Source: Winogradskyella eckloniae
GTDB lineage: Bacteria > Bacteroidota > Bacteroidia > Flavobacteriales > Flavobacteriaceae
Length of the DNA stretch: 64,000 bases
Assembly (NCBI RefSeq): GCF_013249045.1
Contig: NZ_JABRWP010000011.1
Span: 1-64,000, forward strand
Reading direction: 5' to 3'
Notes under the pieces: generated by a model
Databases searched by the model: none
Seen by the model: only the letters and a program-made list of their open reading frames with translations
Told to the model about the DNA's origin: nothing
Made by a program: the position numbers and the translations under genes
In this document: positions 55,538 to 64,000 of the stretch, piece after piece
Layout of the letters: every line of letters starts with the position of its first letter
Numbering within the stretch: position 1 is the stretch's first letter

Positions 55538-57868
55538 TTGGAAAAATATCTCAGTCAACTTAATGAGGCACAACTAGAACCCACAATTCAGGTCAATGGA
55601 CCTATGATAATAATTGCTGGTGCAGGTTCTGGAAAAACACGTGTGCTAACCTATCGTATTGCGTATTTAATGAGTAAAGGTGTAGATTCCTTTAATATAT
55701 TGGCATTGACTTTTACGAATAAAGCGGCAAAGGAGATGAAAGAGAGAATTGCCGATATTGTTGGTGATGGTGAAGCTAAGAATCTTTGGATGGGAACGTT
55801 TCACTCCGTTTTTGCTAAGATTTTACGTTTTGAAGGCCATCATTTAGGTTTTCCAAGCAACTTTACCATTTATGATACCCAAGATTCTCAGAAATTAATG
55901 GGTTCTATCATTAAAGAAATGGGTCTGGATAAAGACATCTATAAAACCAAGCAAGTTTATAGTAGAATTTCTTCGTATAAAAATAGTTTAATAACTGTTA
56001 AAGCATATTACAAAAATCCTGAATTAATGGAAGCTGATGCCATGGCAAGGCGACCAAAAATGGGAGAAATTTATAAAGAATATGTAGATCGATGCTTTAA
56101 AGCAGGCGCCATGGATTTTGATGATCTTCTCTTGCGAACCAATGAATTGTTAACGCGTTTTCCTCAGGTATTAGCGCAGTATCAAGATAAGTTTCGCTAT
56201 ATCTTAGTCGATGAGTATCAAGATACAAATCATTCGCAATATTTAATAGTACGTGCACTAGCAGATCGTTTTCAGAATATTTGTGTGGTAGGTGATGATG
56301 CTCAAAGTATCTATGCGTTCCGTGGCGCAAATATCAATAATATTCTAAACTTCCAGAAAGATTACGATAATGTAAAAATGTACCGTCTTGAGCAGAATTA
56401 CCGATCGACAAAAAATATTGTAGGTGCGGCAAATTCCGTAATAGAACATAATAAAACCAAGCTTGATAAAATAGTTTGGACAGCCAATGACGTTGGAGAA
56501 AAGGTCATTGTTCACAGAGCATTAACCGATGGTGATGAAGGCCGTTATGTTGCAAGTACCATTTGGGAGACAAAAATGAACGCCCAACTTCACAATAGTG
56601 ATTTTGCAGTGTTATATCGTACAAATGCACAATCTAGAGCAATTGAAGATGCTTTGCGCAAACGCGATATTCCTTATAGAATTTATGGTGGTTTATCATT
56701 TTACCAGCGCAAAGAGATTAAAGATGTTACAGCATATTTGCGTTTAATTCTTAACTCTGCAGATGAAGAAGCGCTTAAGCGTGTTATTAATTATCCGGCA
56801 CGAGGAATTGGTCAAACAACAGTAGATCGTTTAATTGTGGCTGCAAATGCAACGGGTAAAACGATATATGACCTTATTAAGGATATTGATACAGTAAATA
56901 TCAATATTAATAATGGGACTAAAAATAAACTAAAAGACTTTGTGACCCTTATTGAAAGTTACAAGGTAATGAACCAAACTGCAAATGCTTTTGATTTAGC
57001 AGAACACGTCACCAAAACAAGTGGGTTAGTAAGAGAATTAGGAAAGGATGGTACACCAGAAGGTGTTACCAAAATGGATAATGTTCAAGAATTGTTAAAT
57101 GGTATCAAGGATTTTGTTGAAGGCCAAATAGAATTAGCCGATGCAGGCGATTCTTTAGCAGAATTTTTAGAAGATGTCGCTTTAGCCACGGATTTAGATG
57201 GAGATAAAGGCGACCCAAACCATGTGGCTTTAATGACCATTCATTTGGCAAAAGGCCTAGAATTTGGACACGTGTTTATTGTAGGGATGGAAGAAGATTT
57301 ATTTCCTAGCGCTATGAGTATGAATACCAGAAGCGAACTAGAAGAAGAACGACGACTATTTTATGTCGCATTAACACGTGCAGAAAAACAAGCCTATTTA
57401 ACCTATACCTTATCACGTTATCGTTGGGGAAAATTGATAGATGCAGAACCAAGCCGATTTATAGAAGAGATTGATGATGAGTTTGTAACCATCACAACAC
57501 CATTAAAAGAACGATTTAACCCGATGTTAGACGCTTCCATATTTGGAGATGTAGAGCCTAATAAAGTAAGATTTGCAAAACCTAAAACTGCAAAAATGCC
57601 AAAAAAGACAACTAAAGCTAAACCAGAAAATTTTAAAATTAGTACACCTAAAAAAATGGTGCCTGTAAGTAAAGCAGAAAGCCAAACCGATGCAACAAAT
57701 ACAAGTTTAGAAGTTGGTACAAAAGTGAATCATCAACGCTTTGGAAGAGGAGAAGTGATTACTTTAGAAGGCACTGGTGCAGATGCTAAAGCTGAAATTA
57801 AATTTCAAAAAGGCGAAGTGAAAAAGTTATTATTACGTTTTGCGAAACTTCAAATTTTAAGAAGTTAA
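55538..57868 (+). CDS. UvrD/PcrA family ATP-dependent DNA helicase
   Basis: A 776-residue superfamily 1A helicase that unwinds DNA 3'-to-5' in repair and removes bound proteins such as RecA. The start is TTG at 55538 (MEKYLSQLNEAQ). Walker A GAGSGKT has K33. ALTFTNKAAKEMKER is motif Ia, DEYQDTNHSQY motif II, VVGDDAQSIYAFRGA motif III and EQNYRST motif IV. VALMTIHLAKGLEFGHVF and ERRLFYVALTRA are motifs V and VI. The C-terminal extension (about 700-776) ends in KVNHQRFGRGEVITLE, a PcrA-type tail. A -7-like TAAATTTA lies at 55511-55518. Intact. Confidence 0.96.
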   Translation: MEKYLSQLNEAQLEPTIQVNGPMIIIAGAGSGKTRVLTYRIAYLMSKGVDSFNILALTFTNKAAKEMKERIADIVGDGEAKNLWMGTFHSVFAKILRFEGHHLGFPSNFTIYDTQDSQKLMGSIIKEMGLDKDIYKTKQVYSRISSYKNSLITVKAYYKNPELMEADAMARRPKMGEIYKEYVDRCFKAGAMDFDDLLLRTNELLTRFPQVLAQYQDKFRYILVDEYQDTNHSQYLIVRALADRFQNICVVGDDAQSIYAFRGANINNILNFQKDYDNVKMYRLEQNYRSTKNIVGAANSVIEHNKTKLDKIVWTANDVGEKVIVHRALTDGDEGRYVASTIWETKMNAQLHNSDFAVLYRTNAQSRAIEDALRKRDIPYRIYGGLSFYQRKEIKDVTAYLRLILNSADEEALKRVINYPARGIGQTTVDRLIVAANATGKTIYDLIKDIDTVNININNGTKNKLKDFVTLIESYKVMNQTANAFDLAEHVTKTSGLVRELGKDGTPEGVTKMDNVQELLNGIKDFVEGQIELADAGDSLAEFLEDVALATDLDGDKGDPNHVALMTIHLAKGLEFGHVFIVGMEEDLFPSAMSMNTRSELEEERRLFYVALTRAEKQAYLTYTLSRYRWGKLIDAEPSRFIEEIDDEFVTITTPLKERFNPMLDASIFGDVEPNKVRFAKPKTAKMPKKTTKAKPENFKISTPKKMVPVSKAESQTDATNTSLEVGTKVNHQRFGRGEVITLEGTGADAKAEIKFQKGEVKKLLLRFAKLQILRS

Positions 57869-58062
57869 TCTCGTTTACCATTCAAGCAGTATAAAAATAG
57901 TTCTGAAACCTTGTTTTAGTAGCACTACCACGTTTTTTATGCCGTTATAACAAAGGGTTACGAAGTGAAAACTAGACTTGTAGGGATTTAAGGGCTACAT
58001 ACCACAATTGAAACCCATTTTCTTATTACAGCAGCATTAAAACGGCAATCAAGGCAACCTAT

Positions 58063-58929
58063 TTATAAATGCGTTTCAATAAAGGCTTTTAGTTTTAATG
58101 AGGTGTCTAATAAATTCAGACCAACCCAACCATGACCTTCATTAGGATATAAGGTAAACTCATGGGTCACATTAAGCTCAGCAAGTTTACTTTGCATTGC
58201 GGTACCTTGAGTGGTTGGTACCAAAGGATCTTCGCCACCATAAAATAAAATAGTAGGAGGTGAGGCGCTTGTAGCTCTATGATATGGGCTAATTTCTTCT
58301 AAATACGGTACAGAGGTATCAATGCCTAAATTATTCAATAGTGCTTGTAAAATAGGATTGGTATTTTCTAGATATGCAGGATCAGTAAAATTGGTTGGGC
58401 CAACCACACTACAAACCATTTCTGTTTGTTGTTCGGTATCAAAGCCATAACTCCATAACAACGATAGATGTGCACCAGCACTGACACCAACAAAACCAAT
58501 AGCATCAGAAATGGTGTAATAATTTTCATTTTCGGCCATAAAGTCTATAACACTCGTAATGTCATCAATTTGCATAGGATAAGCTTGGTTGTTTTCGTCT
58601 GCCAGTCTGTAGTTCATATTAACAATGGCATAATTAGGCAGTTGATCTAGTATAAAATCTTTAAAAGCGTCCATGTCTTCTTTATCGCCTGCAGACCATC
58701 CACCACCATGCACTAAGATGAGTGTTTTTGTGCTAAGTGATCGATTGGCTGGTAAATACAAATCAAAAACCTGATCCGAATCACTGCCATAAGACACATT
58801 AAGTTCTGTATATGCTTCTAAAGGGTTTAAAACCTCTGGTTGTTGGTTGTCATCAGTACTATCAGAATTACACGCAATACATGTTGCCATTGTAATCCAT
58901 AAAATGAAAATAAGCTTTATTGGTTTCAT
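58063..58929 (-). CDS. Alpha/beta hydrolase esterase lipoprotein
   Basis: A lipoprotein signal (MKPIKLIFILWITMATCIAC, with Cys 17 and Cys 20 both possible lipidation sites) precedes a 250-residue hydrolase. The oxyanion segment is HGGGWSAGDK, the nucleophile motif GVSAGAH (GxSxG), and the acid and His are expected in FYGGEDPLVPTTQG and NEGHGWVGL. NMNYRLADE is the usual motif after the oxyanion loop. This is the carboxylesterase/BD-FAE-like group that hydrolyses short acyl or feruloyl esters. It is divergent from the Sua5-like gene and convergent with the helicase gene. Confidence 0.9.
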   Translation of the reverse strand: MKPIKLIFILWITMATCIACNSDSTDDNQQPEVLNPLEAYTELNVSYGSDSDQVFDLYLPANRSLSTKTLILVHGGGWSAGDKEDMDAFKDFILDQLPNYAIVNMNYRLADENNQAYPMQIDDITSVIDFMAENENYYTISDAIGFVGVSAGAHLSLLWSYGFDTEQQTEMVCSVVGPTNFTDPAYLENTNPILQALLNNLGIDTSVPYLEEISPYHRATSASPPTILFYGGEDPLVPTTQGTAMQSKLAELNVTHEFTLYPNEGHGWVGLNLLDTSLKLKAFIETHL

Positions 58930-58987
58930 GCGTCTATGGTATTGAAAAATATAGTTACTTTGTAAACGTATTGGAAAGATACTTATT

Positions 58988-59608
58988 ATGGCTGAATTTA
59001 TTAAAATATATCCAGAAAATCCTAATCCTAAGGCAATTCAGAGTGTGGTAAAAACACTTAAAAATGGTGGATTAATCATTTATCCTACAGATACCGTATA
59101 TGGTTTAGGGTGTGATATCACTAATATAAAAGCGTTAGAACGTATTGCTAAAATTAAAGGAGTGAAGTTAGAAAAATCTAATTTTTCCTTTGTCTGTGAA
59201 GATTTAAGTAACCTTAGTGATTACGTAAAACAAATAGATACAACCACATTTAAGATCTTAAAACGTGCCTTGCCAGGACCATATACGTTTATCTTGCCAG
59301 GTTCTAAAAATCTACCCAATCCATTTAAAAAACGTAAAACGGTTGGGATTAGAGTTCCAGATAATGCCATAGCTTTAGCCTTGGTTAGTGCTTTAGGAAA
59401 CCCAATTGTATCGACATCCATTAGAGATGATGATGATGTTTTAGAATACACTACAGATCCCGAACTTATTTTAGAAAAATGGGATAAATTAGTAGATGTT
59501 GTTATAGATGGTGGTTATGGCGACAATGAAGCATCTACCATTATCGATTTATCTGAAGACGAACCTGTCGTTGTTAGAGAAGGTAAAGGGAGTTTGGAGA
59601 TTTTTTAG
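58988..59608 (+). CDS. L-threonylcarbamoyladenylate synthase (Sua5/YciO/YrdC/YwlC family)
   Basis: A 206-residue protein of the YrdC fold. It makes threonylcarbamoyl-AMP from threonine, bicarbonate and ATP, the first step of the t6A modification at position 37 of ANN-decoding tRNAs. Visible are GGLIIYPTDTVYGLGCD (substrate-binding), LKRALPGPYTFIL and RVPDNAIALALVSALGNPIVSTS. The Sua5 C-terminal domain is absent, so it is the short TsaC/YciO type. Because YciO-type paralogues exist, the exact role is not certain. It is the last gene before the CRISPR locus. Confidence 0.92.
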   Translation: MAEFIKIYPENPNPKAIQSVVKTLKNGGLIIYPTDTVYGLGCDITNIKALERIAKIKGVKLEKSNFSFVCEDLSNLSDYVKQIDTTTFKILKRALPGPYTFILPGSKNLPNPFKKRKTVGIRVPDNAIALALVSALGNPIVSTSIRDDDDVLEYTTDPELILEKWDKLVDVVIDGGYGDNEASTIIDLSEDEPVVVREGKGSLEIF

Positions 59609-59759
59609 GAGTGTTTTATTGTTAAGCCTTTTAGTATTTCCCATAAACATTTTTATTTATATATTCTTTTTCTTACATTTATAATTCCCCCTTTAATACT
59701 AATTAAATAGCGATTCTTTGTAATCGCTTTTGGTGTTTGTTGTCGTTAATTATAGGAAT
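59609..59759. other. Gap between the Sua5-like gene and the tracrRNA terminator
   Basis: No ORF. It contains AATTCCCCCTTTAATACTAA near 59683-59702, similar to a sequence at about 15814-15832, and a weak terminator for the Sua5-like gene at 59709-59731. AT-rich otherwise. Confidence 0.5.
59709..59731 (+). terminator. Probable terminator of the Sua5-like gene
   Basis: AGCGATT and AATCGCT form a 7-bp stem around a 6-base loop, followed by TTTT. Short T run, so moderate strength. It lies about 100 bases after the stop at 59608. Confidence 0.6.
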
Positions 59760-59790
59760 AAAAAAAGGCGACAAGAATTAACCTGCCACC
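59760..59790 (-). terminator. Intrinsic terminator of the tracrRNA
   Basis: On the minus strand GGTGGCAGG and CTTGTCGCC form a 9-bp stem (G-U allowed) around TTAATT, followed by seven T (plus-strand A run 59760-59766). Confidence 0.9.
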
Positions 59791-59850
59791 TTAAATGTTT
59801 TCACAACGGAATAATCCTTATTGTGAATTGCTTTCAGTACTGTAAATATA
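59760..59850 (-). ncRNA. Predicted tracrRNA of the type II-C CRISPR system
   Basis: Read on the minus strand from about 59850. The anti-repeat ACTGAAAGCAATTCACAA predicts a CRISPR repeat beginning (G)TTGTGAATTGCTTTC. A nexus hairpin follows, with CACAA and TTGTG (plus coordinates 59821-59825 and 59802-59806) enclosing GGATTATTCC. A single-stranded AAAACATTTAA leads to the terminal hairpin. The 5' end is estimated from a -7-like TAATTTTC at 59857-59864. It is divergent from cas9, as in other Bacteroidota II-C loci. Anti-repeat, nexus and terminator are all visible; the exact 5' end and pairing with the real repeat are inferred because the array is outside the window. Confidence 0.85.
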
Positions 59851-59867
59851 TAAAAAGAAAATTATAT

Positions 59868-59917
59868 ACCTAATACGGAATTCCGTAATAATATTGTTTT
59901 ATTAAGTATTAGGTTTA
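59868..59917. promoter_or_regulatory. Divergent tracrRNA/cas9 promoter region with palindrome
   Basis: A perfect 14-bp palindrome TACGGAATTCCGTA lies at 59874-59887. It is nested in the start of a wider 9-bp inverted repeat, ACCTAATAC (59868-59876) and GTATTAGGT (59906-59914). The -7-like TAGGTTTA (59910-59917) would start cas9 near 59924, and the tracrRNA -7-like box lies at 59857-59864. The palindrome therefore covers the -33 area of the tracrRNA promoter and abuts that of cas9. A regulator-binding role is inferred. Confidence 0.5.
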
Positions 59918-59940
59918 AACTAGAATTAAATAAATTATTA

Positions 59941-62900
59941 ATGAAAAAAATACTAGGCTTAGATTTAGGAACAAATTCGATTGGGTGGGCTCAAATAGAA
60001 TTAGATTTTAAGAATAAAAAGGGTAATATTAAAGGTGTTGGCAGTCGCATAATACCTATGAGTCAAGATATTTTAGGAAAGTTTGATGCAGGACAATCCA
60101 TATCCCAAACCGCAGAAAGAACAGGATACAGAGGAGTAAGACGGCTTTACCAAAGAGATAACCTGCGCAGAGAACGTTTGCACAGAGTGTTAAATGTTTT
60201 AGGAATGCTTCCTTCTCATTATAAAGCAAGTATAGATTTTGAAAAAAAGTTGGGACAATTTAAACCTAAAACAGAGGTTAAGTTGCCTTATATAAGGAAA
60301 GAAGATGACCAATACTCATTTATTTTTCAAAACTCATTTCAGGAAATGGTCGAAATTTTTAAAGCCAATGGGTACACTGAAAATATTCCGTATGATTGGA
60401 CAATTTACTATTTACGAAAAAAAGCCTTGACTCAAAAAATTGAAATAGAAGAATTGGCCTGGTTGCTTTTGAATTTTAATCAAAAAAGAGGCTATTATCA
60501 ATTAAGAGGTGAGGAAGAAGAATTTAATAAAAACAAAAGCGAGGAATTTTATGCACTTCAAGTAGCAGATGTTCAAGCAACTGAAGATACCAACGCAAAG
60601 GGAACTTGGTACAATGTGGTTTTAGAAAACGGATGGATTTATAGACGTCAAAGCAAGGAACCGCTTTTTGAGTGGAAAGGTAAAACCAAAGAATTTATTA
60701 TAACAACAAGTTTGGATGACCACGGTAATGTTAAAACCGATAAAGAGGGAAATGAAAAACGCAGCTTTAGGGCTGTTGATTCTGAAAAAGATTGGATTGC
60801 CATAAAGAAGAAGACTGAAAATGATATTGAAGACTCAGAAAAAACCGTTGGGACCTACATATTTGAATCGCTAGTTAAAAATCCAAGTCAAAAAATAAGA
60901 GGTAAACTCGTTAAGACCATTGAGCGTAAATATTATAGAAATGAGCTCGAAAAAATACTTGATAAACAATTAAAGGAGTATTCAAGTATATTTAATGATG
61001 ATACTTTAAAGTCTTGTGTAGAAGAATTATACCCTAGAAATGAAGCGCATCAAAACACATTAATGACAAAAGATTTTAAACATCTTTTTGTTAACGACAT
61101 TATTTTTTATCAGCGTCCTTTAAAAAGCAAAAAATCCTCTATTTCAGATTGTCCTTACGAAACACGTTCTTATTATAAAGATGGCGAGCTTTTAAAAAGA
61201 CCACTAAAATGTATTCCAAGATCCAACCCAATTTATCAAGAGTTTAGACTTTGGCAGTTCATTCATAATTTAAAAATTTATCAAAAAGAAGGCGAAGAAA
61301 ATGGAAAACCAGTGATAGATATCGATGTAACCATACAGTTTTTGGACAATCCTGAAAGCTATGCAACACTTTTTAAACAGCTTAACAGTAAAAAAGAAGT
61401 AAACCAAAAGCAATTGCTCTCATTGTTTAAACTTAATGAAACCTCTCATCGTTGGAATTTTCCAGAGGATAAGAAATATCCATGTAATGAAACACGAAGC
61501 CAGATAGCGAGCAGGCTTTCAAAATTGGATGGTTTTGATGTTGATGCTTTCTTAACTCAAGAAAAATTTCACGCTTTATGGCATCTCATTTATTCAGTTA
61601 CCGATAAAGTGGAATACGAAAAAGCCCTATCCACTTTTGCCAAGAAAAATAATTTACCTGTTGCTAATTTTATAGAGAATTTCAAACGATTCCCTCCATT
61701 TGAAAGTTCTTATGGTGCCTATTCTGAAAAAGCCATTAAAAAACTATTGCCATTGATGAGAATGGGCAAATACTGGAATGAAGAAGCTATTTCCAATGAA
61801 GTAAAAAATAGAATTACAGATATTGTAGAGCGCCTAAATTCTATAGATTATCAAAGTGATAAACTTGATACTATTGCTGATGATGATGTGCCAATGCGCT
61901 TATTAAAATCCTTTGTTAAATCTAAAAATCGAACGCATCCATTACAAGGATTAAATACATATCAAACGTGTTATGCAGAATATAATAGACATTCCGAAAT
62001 TGGAAATATCGTCCAATGGAAGCAGCCAGAGGATATTGATAATTATTTAGGAACATTTAAGCAGCACAGTTTGCGAAACCCTATTGTTGAGCAAGTTGTA
62101 TTGGAAACGCTGCGCGTGGTTAGAGATGTATGGAAATACTATGGAGAAAAAGAAATCAAAAAAGGTAGAGAAATTTACAAACCACTTTTTGATGAAATAC
62201 ACGTAGAATTAGTTCGTGAGATGAAAAACGACAAAAAAACAAGAGAGCGCATATCAAAAGCAAATACGGAAAGGGAAAACACCAATGAACGTATAAAGGC
62301 TTTGCTCGAAGAGTTAAAAGCCGACCCAGAGGTTATTGATGATGTACGACCATATTCTCCAAGTCATCAAGAAATTTTAAAAATTTACGAAGATGGATTG
62401 TTTTCCAGCTTAAAGGAAGTTGATGAGGGTATCGAAAAAATTAGAAAAAAGAATAAGCCTACCAAGTCTGAAATTGTGAAGTACAAACTTTGGTTGGAGC
62501 AAGGTTATATTTCGCCATATACAGGAAAAATAATTCCACTATCAAAGTTGTTCTCAACGGCTTATCAAATTGAGCATATTATTCCGCAATCGCGTTATTT
62601 TGATAATTCTATGAACAACAAGATTATTTGCGAAAGTGCTGTAAATGAAGAAAAAGATAATAAAACAGCTTACGAGTTTATAAAAGAAAGAGGAGGAGCA
62701 CTTATAGATTTAGGGCACGGAAAATCAGTTTCTCTATTTACTTTAAATGATTATGAACAGCATTGTCAAACATATTTTAAAAAGAACAAATCCAAGCTTG
62801 AAAGACTTTTAAGTGAAGATATCCCAGAAGGTTTCATAAATCGCCAGCTGAATGACAGTAGGTACATCAGTAAAATTGTAAAAGGATTATTGAGCAATAT

Positions 62901-64000
62901 TGTAAGGGAAGATGGTGAACTTGAGGCTACTTCAAAGCATCTTGTTCCTGTTAATGGAGCAATTACTTCAAAATTAAAACAAGATTGGGGACTCAACGAC
63001 AAGTGGAATGAAATTATAGTACCCCGTTTTAAACGATTAAACGAAAAAACTAATAGCAATGATTTCGGATATTGGGATGAAAAGATTAATGCCTTTAGAA
63101 TACAAGTGCCTAAAGAGCTCGAACGTAATTTTAGTAAGAAAAGAATAGACCACAGGCATCATGCTTTGGATGCATTAGTTATAGCCTGTACAACGAAAGA
63201 TCACATCAATTACATTACTTCAATTAACACAGAAAGAAGAAATTTTGCTTTAGTAAGTAAATTAAGAAATACAGAAACCATTATTAATAGTAATGGAAAC
63301 AAGAGAACTGTTGCAAAAGAATACTTAAAACCTTGGAAAGATTTTACTACTGATGCCAAAGATGTATTGGAAAAAACAGTAATAAGTTTTAAATCAAACA
63401 ATAGGGTAATTAATAAAACGAACAACAAGGTTTGGAAATGGGTTAATGAAAACGGACAGTTAAAGAAAAAACTGGTAAAACAAAACAGAGGTCAAAATTG
63501 GGCGATAAGAAAGCCCATGCATAAAGAAACTGTTTCGGGAAAGATAAACATGGAGGTTCCCAAAGGAAAAATTGCAACCGCTACACGTACAGAGCTAACT
63601 GATATTAAAACCAGAAAACGCCTAGAGTCTATTACAGATATGAGTATCCAAAAAATACTTGATAATCATTTAAAAAATTATACAGACGATAGCGGTAATG
63701 AGAATTTTGAATTGGCGTTTAACCAAGACGGTGTTGACGAACTCAACAAAAATATTCAAAAATTAAATGGAGGAAAACGTCATCATCCAATTAAAAAAGT
63801 TAGGTTATACGAAGTGGGAGTTAAATTTTCTATTGGAGAAACAGGACAGAAGTCTACAAAATTTGTTGAAGCGGCTAAAGGGACAAATCTTTTTTTCAAT
63901 ATTTATTGGGACGAGAAAAAACAGAAACGAACGTTTGAAACTGTACCACTAAATGAAGTCATTGCTCATCAAAAGCAAGTTGCGCACGTACCAAAAAATG
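59941..64000 (+). CDS. cas9: CRISPR-associated endonuclease Cas9, type II-C (partial, runs off the window)
   Basis: RNA-guided DNA nuclease. 1353 full codons are present with no stop before the window ends; Bacteroidota Cas9 proteins are usually 1400-1500 residues, so about 50-150 are missing. RuvC-I is at the N-terminus (KKILGLDLGTNSIGWAQ, D8). The arginine-rich bridge helix is at about 60-85 (GYRGVRRLYQRDNLRRER). RuvC-II is EIHVELVREMKN (E756). The HNH motif AYQIEHIIPQS has H879, and N902 in AVNEEKDN fits the third HNH position. RuvC-III is RHHALDALVIA (H1074, D1077). The residue before the HNH His is Glu, where SpyCas9 has Asp. All catalytic positions are otherwise present. The start ATG at 59941 has no Shine-Dalgarno. 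Adaptation genes and the array lie to the right. Confidence 0.97.
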   Translation, partial: MKKILGLDLGTNSIGWAQIELDFKNKKGNIKGVGSRIIPMSQDILGKFDAGQSISQTAERTGYRGVRRLYQRDNLRRERLHRVLNVLGMLPSHYKASIDFEKKLGQFKPKTEVKLPYIRKEDDQYSFIFQNSFQEMVEIFKANGYTENIPYDWTIYYLRKKALTQKIEIEELAWLLLNFNQKRGYYQLRGEEEEFNKNKSEEFYALQVADVQATEDTNAKGTWYNVVLENGWIYRRQSKEPLFEWKGKTKEFIITTSLDDHGNVKTDKEGNEKRSFRAVDSEKDWIAIKKKTENDIEDSEKTVGTYIFESLVKNPSQKIRGKLVKTIERKYYRNELEKILDKQLKEYSSIFNDDTLKSCVEELYPRNEAHQNTLMTKDFKHLFVNDIIFYQRPLKSKKSSISDCPYETRSYYKDGELLKRPLKCIPRSNPIYQEFRLWQFIHNLKIYQKEGEENGKPVIDIDVTIQFLDNPESYATLFKQLNSKKEVNQKQLLSLFKLNETSHRWNFPEDKKYPCNETRSQIASRLSKLDGFDVDAFLTQEKFHALWHLIYSVTDKVEYEKALSTFAKKNNLPVANFIENFKRFPPFESSYGAYSEKAIKKLLPLMRMGKYWNEEAISNEVKNRITDIVERLNSIDYQSDKLDTIADDDVPMRLLKSFVKSKNRTHPLQGLNTYQTCYAEYNRHSEIGNIVQWKQPEDIDNYLGTFKQHSLRNPIVEQVVLETLRVVRDVWKYYGEKEIKKGREIYKPLFDEIHVELVREMKNDKKTRERISKANTERENTNERIKALLEELKADPEVIDDVRPYSPSHQEILKIYEDGLFSSLKEVDEGIEKIRKKNKPTKSEIVKYKLWLEQGYISPYTGKIIPLSKLFSTAYQIEHIIPQSRYFDNSMNNKIICESAVNEEKDNKTAYEFIKERGGALIDLGHGKSVSLFTLNDYEQHCQTYFKKNKSKLERLLSEDIPEGFINRQLNDSRYISKIVKGLLSNIVREDGELEATSKHLVPVNGAITSKLKQDWGLNDKWNEIIVPRFKRLNEKTNSNDFGYWDEKINAFRIQVPKELERNFSKKRIDHRHHALDALVIACTTKDHINYITSINTERRNFALVSKLRNTETIINSNGNKRTVAKEYLKPWKDFTTDAKDVLEKTVISFKSNNRVINKTNNKVWKWVNENGQLKKKLVKQNRGQNWAIRKPMHKETVSGKINMEVPKGKIATATRTELTDIKTRKRLESITDMSIQKILDNHLKNYTDDSGNENFELAFNQDGVDELNKNIQKLNGGKRHHPIKKVRLYEVGVKFSIGETGQKSTKFVEAAKGTNLFFNIYWDEKKQKRTFETVPLNEVIAHQKQVAHVPKN

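Noticed and set aside
59609..59940. CRISPR array between the Sua5-like gene and cas9
   Set aside because: Only one repeat-like sequence is present, and its structure and terminator fit a tracrRNA on the minus strand.
62766..63428. Minus-strand ORFs inside cas9
   Set aside because: Antisense to conserved RuvC-III coding sequence; they carry no domain and no start context.

Overview
The window is AT-rich and looks like a chromosome segment of a Flavobacteriaceae-type Bacteroidota. The signs are type IX secretion (T9SS) sorting domains of types A and B, a PorP/SprF-family protein, many short secreted lipoproteins, Bacteroidota-like -7 boxes (TAnnTTTG), and few visible Shine-Dalgarno sites. I cannot name the genus. 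No rRNA, tRNA, insertion sequence or CRISPR array is visible.

Layout. (1) 1-9500: the tail of a T9SS type-B cargo gene, then a convergent pair made of a 2752-residue BspA/DUF285-repeat adhesin and a PorP/SprF-like outer-membrane partner. (2) 9834-17946: nitroreductase, DegT-type aminotransferase, a large TPR/DUF3857/transglutaminase protein and a fibre-like repeat protein. (3) 18050-26677, all minus strand: a housekeeping envelope block, tpx, dgkA, an unknown gene, an M15 peptidase, ftsK, a lolA-like gene, an LptF/G-type permease and a ribBA-like gene whose GTP cyclohydrolase half looks degenerate. (4) 26945-34320: membrane protein, trypsin-like lipoprotein, pheT and two lipoproteins, one thioredoxin-like. 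(5) 34339-40087, minus strand: AraC regulator, membrane protein and SDR, then miaE and recG. (6) 40266-46695: secreted endonuclease I with LTD domains, M1 peptidase, patatin and a small membrane protein. (7) 46876-55306: small lipoproteins (one frameshifted), a propeller histidine kinase with a LytTR regulator, and another lipoprotein. (8) 55538-59608: pcrA/uvrD, an esterase lipoprotein and a Sua5/YrdC protein. (9) 59760-64000: a type II-C CRISPR locus, with a minus-strand tracrRNA ending in a strong terminator and a divergent cas9 that runs off the window end.

The two most notable items are these. First, recG contains a roughly 436-bp in-frame insert. It encodes a DUF559/Vsr-like PD-(D/E)XK nuclease domain and is bounded by imperfect terminal inverted repeats, each of which can fold into a 6-bp hairpin. 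It lies exactly between helicase motifs II and III, so it looks like a selfish element that keeps its host gene open. Second, the cas9 start holds a tracrRNA with anti-repeat, nexus hairpin and terminator. A perfect 14-bp palindrome sits midway between the tracrRNA and cas9 promoters. The array and cas1/cas2 are presumably to the right of this window.
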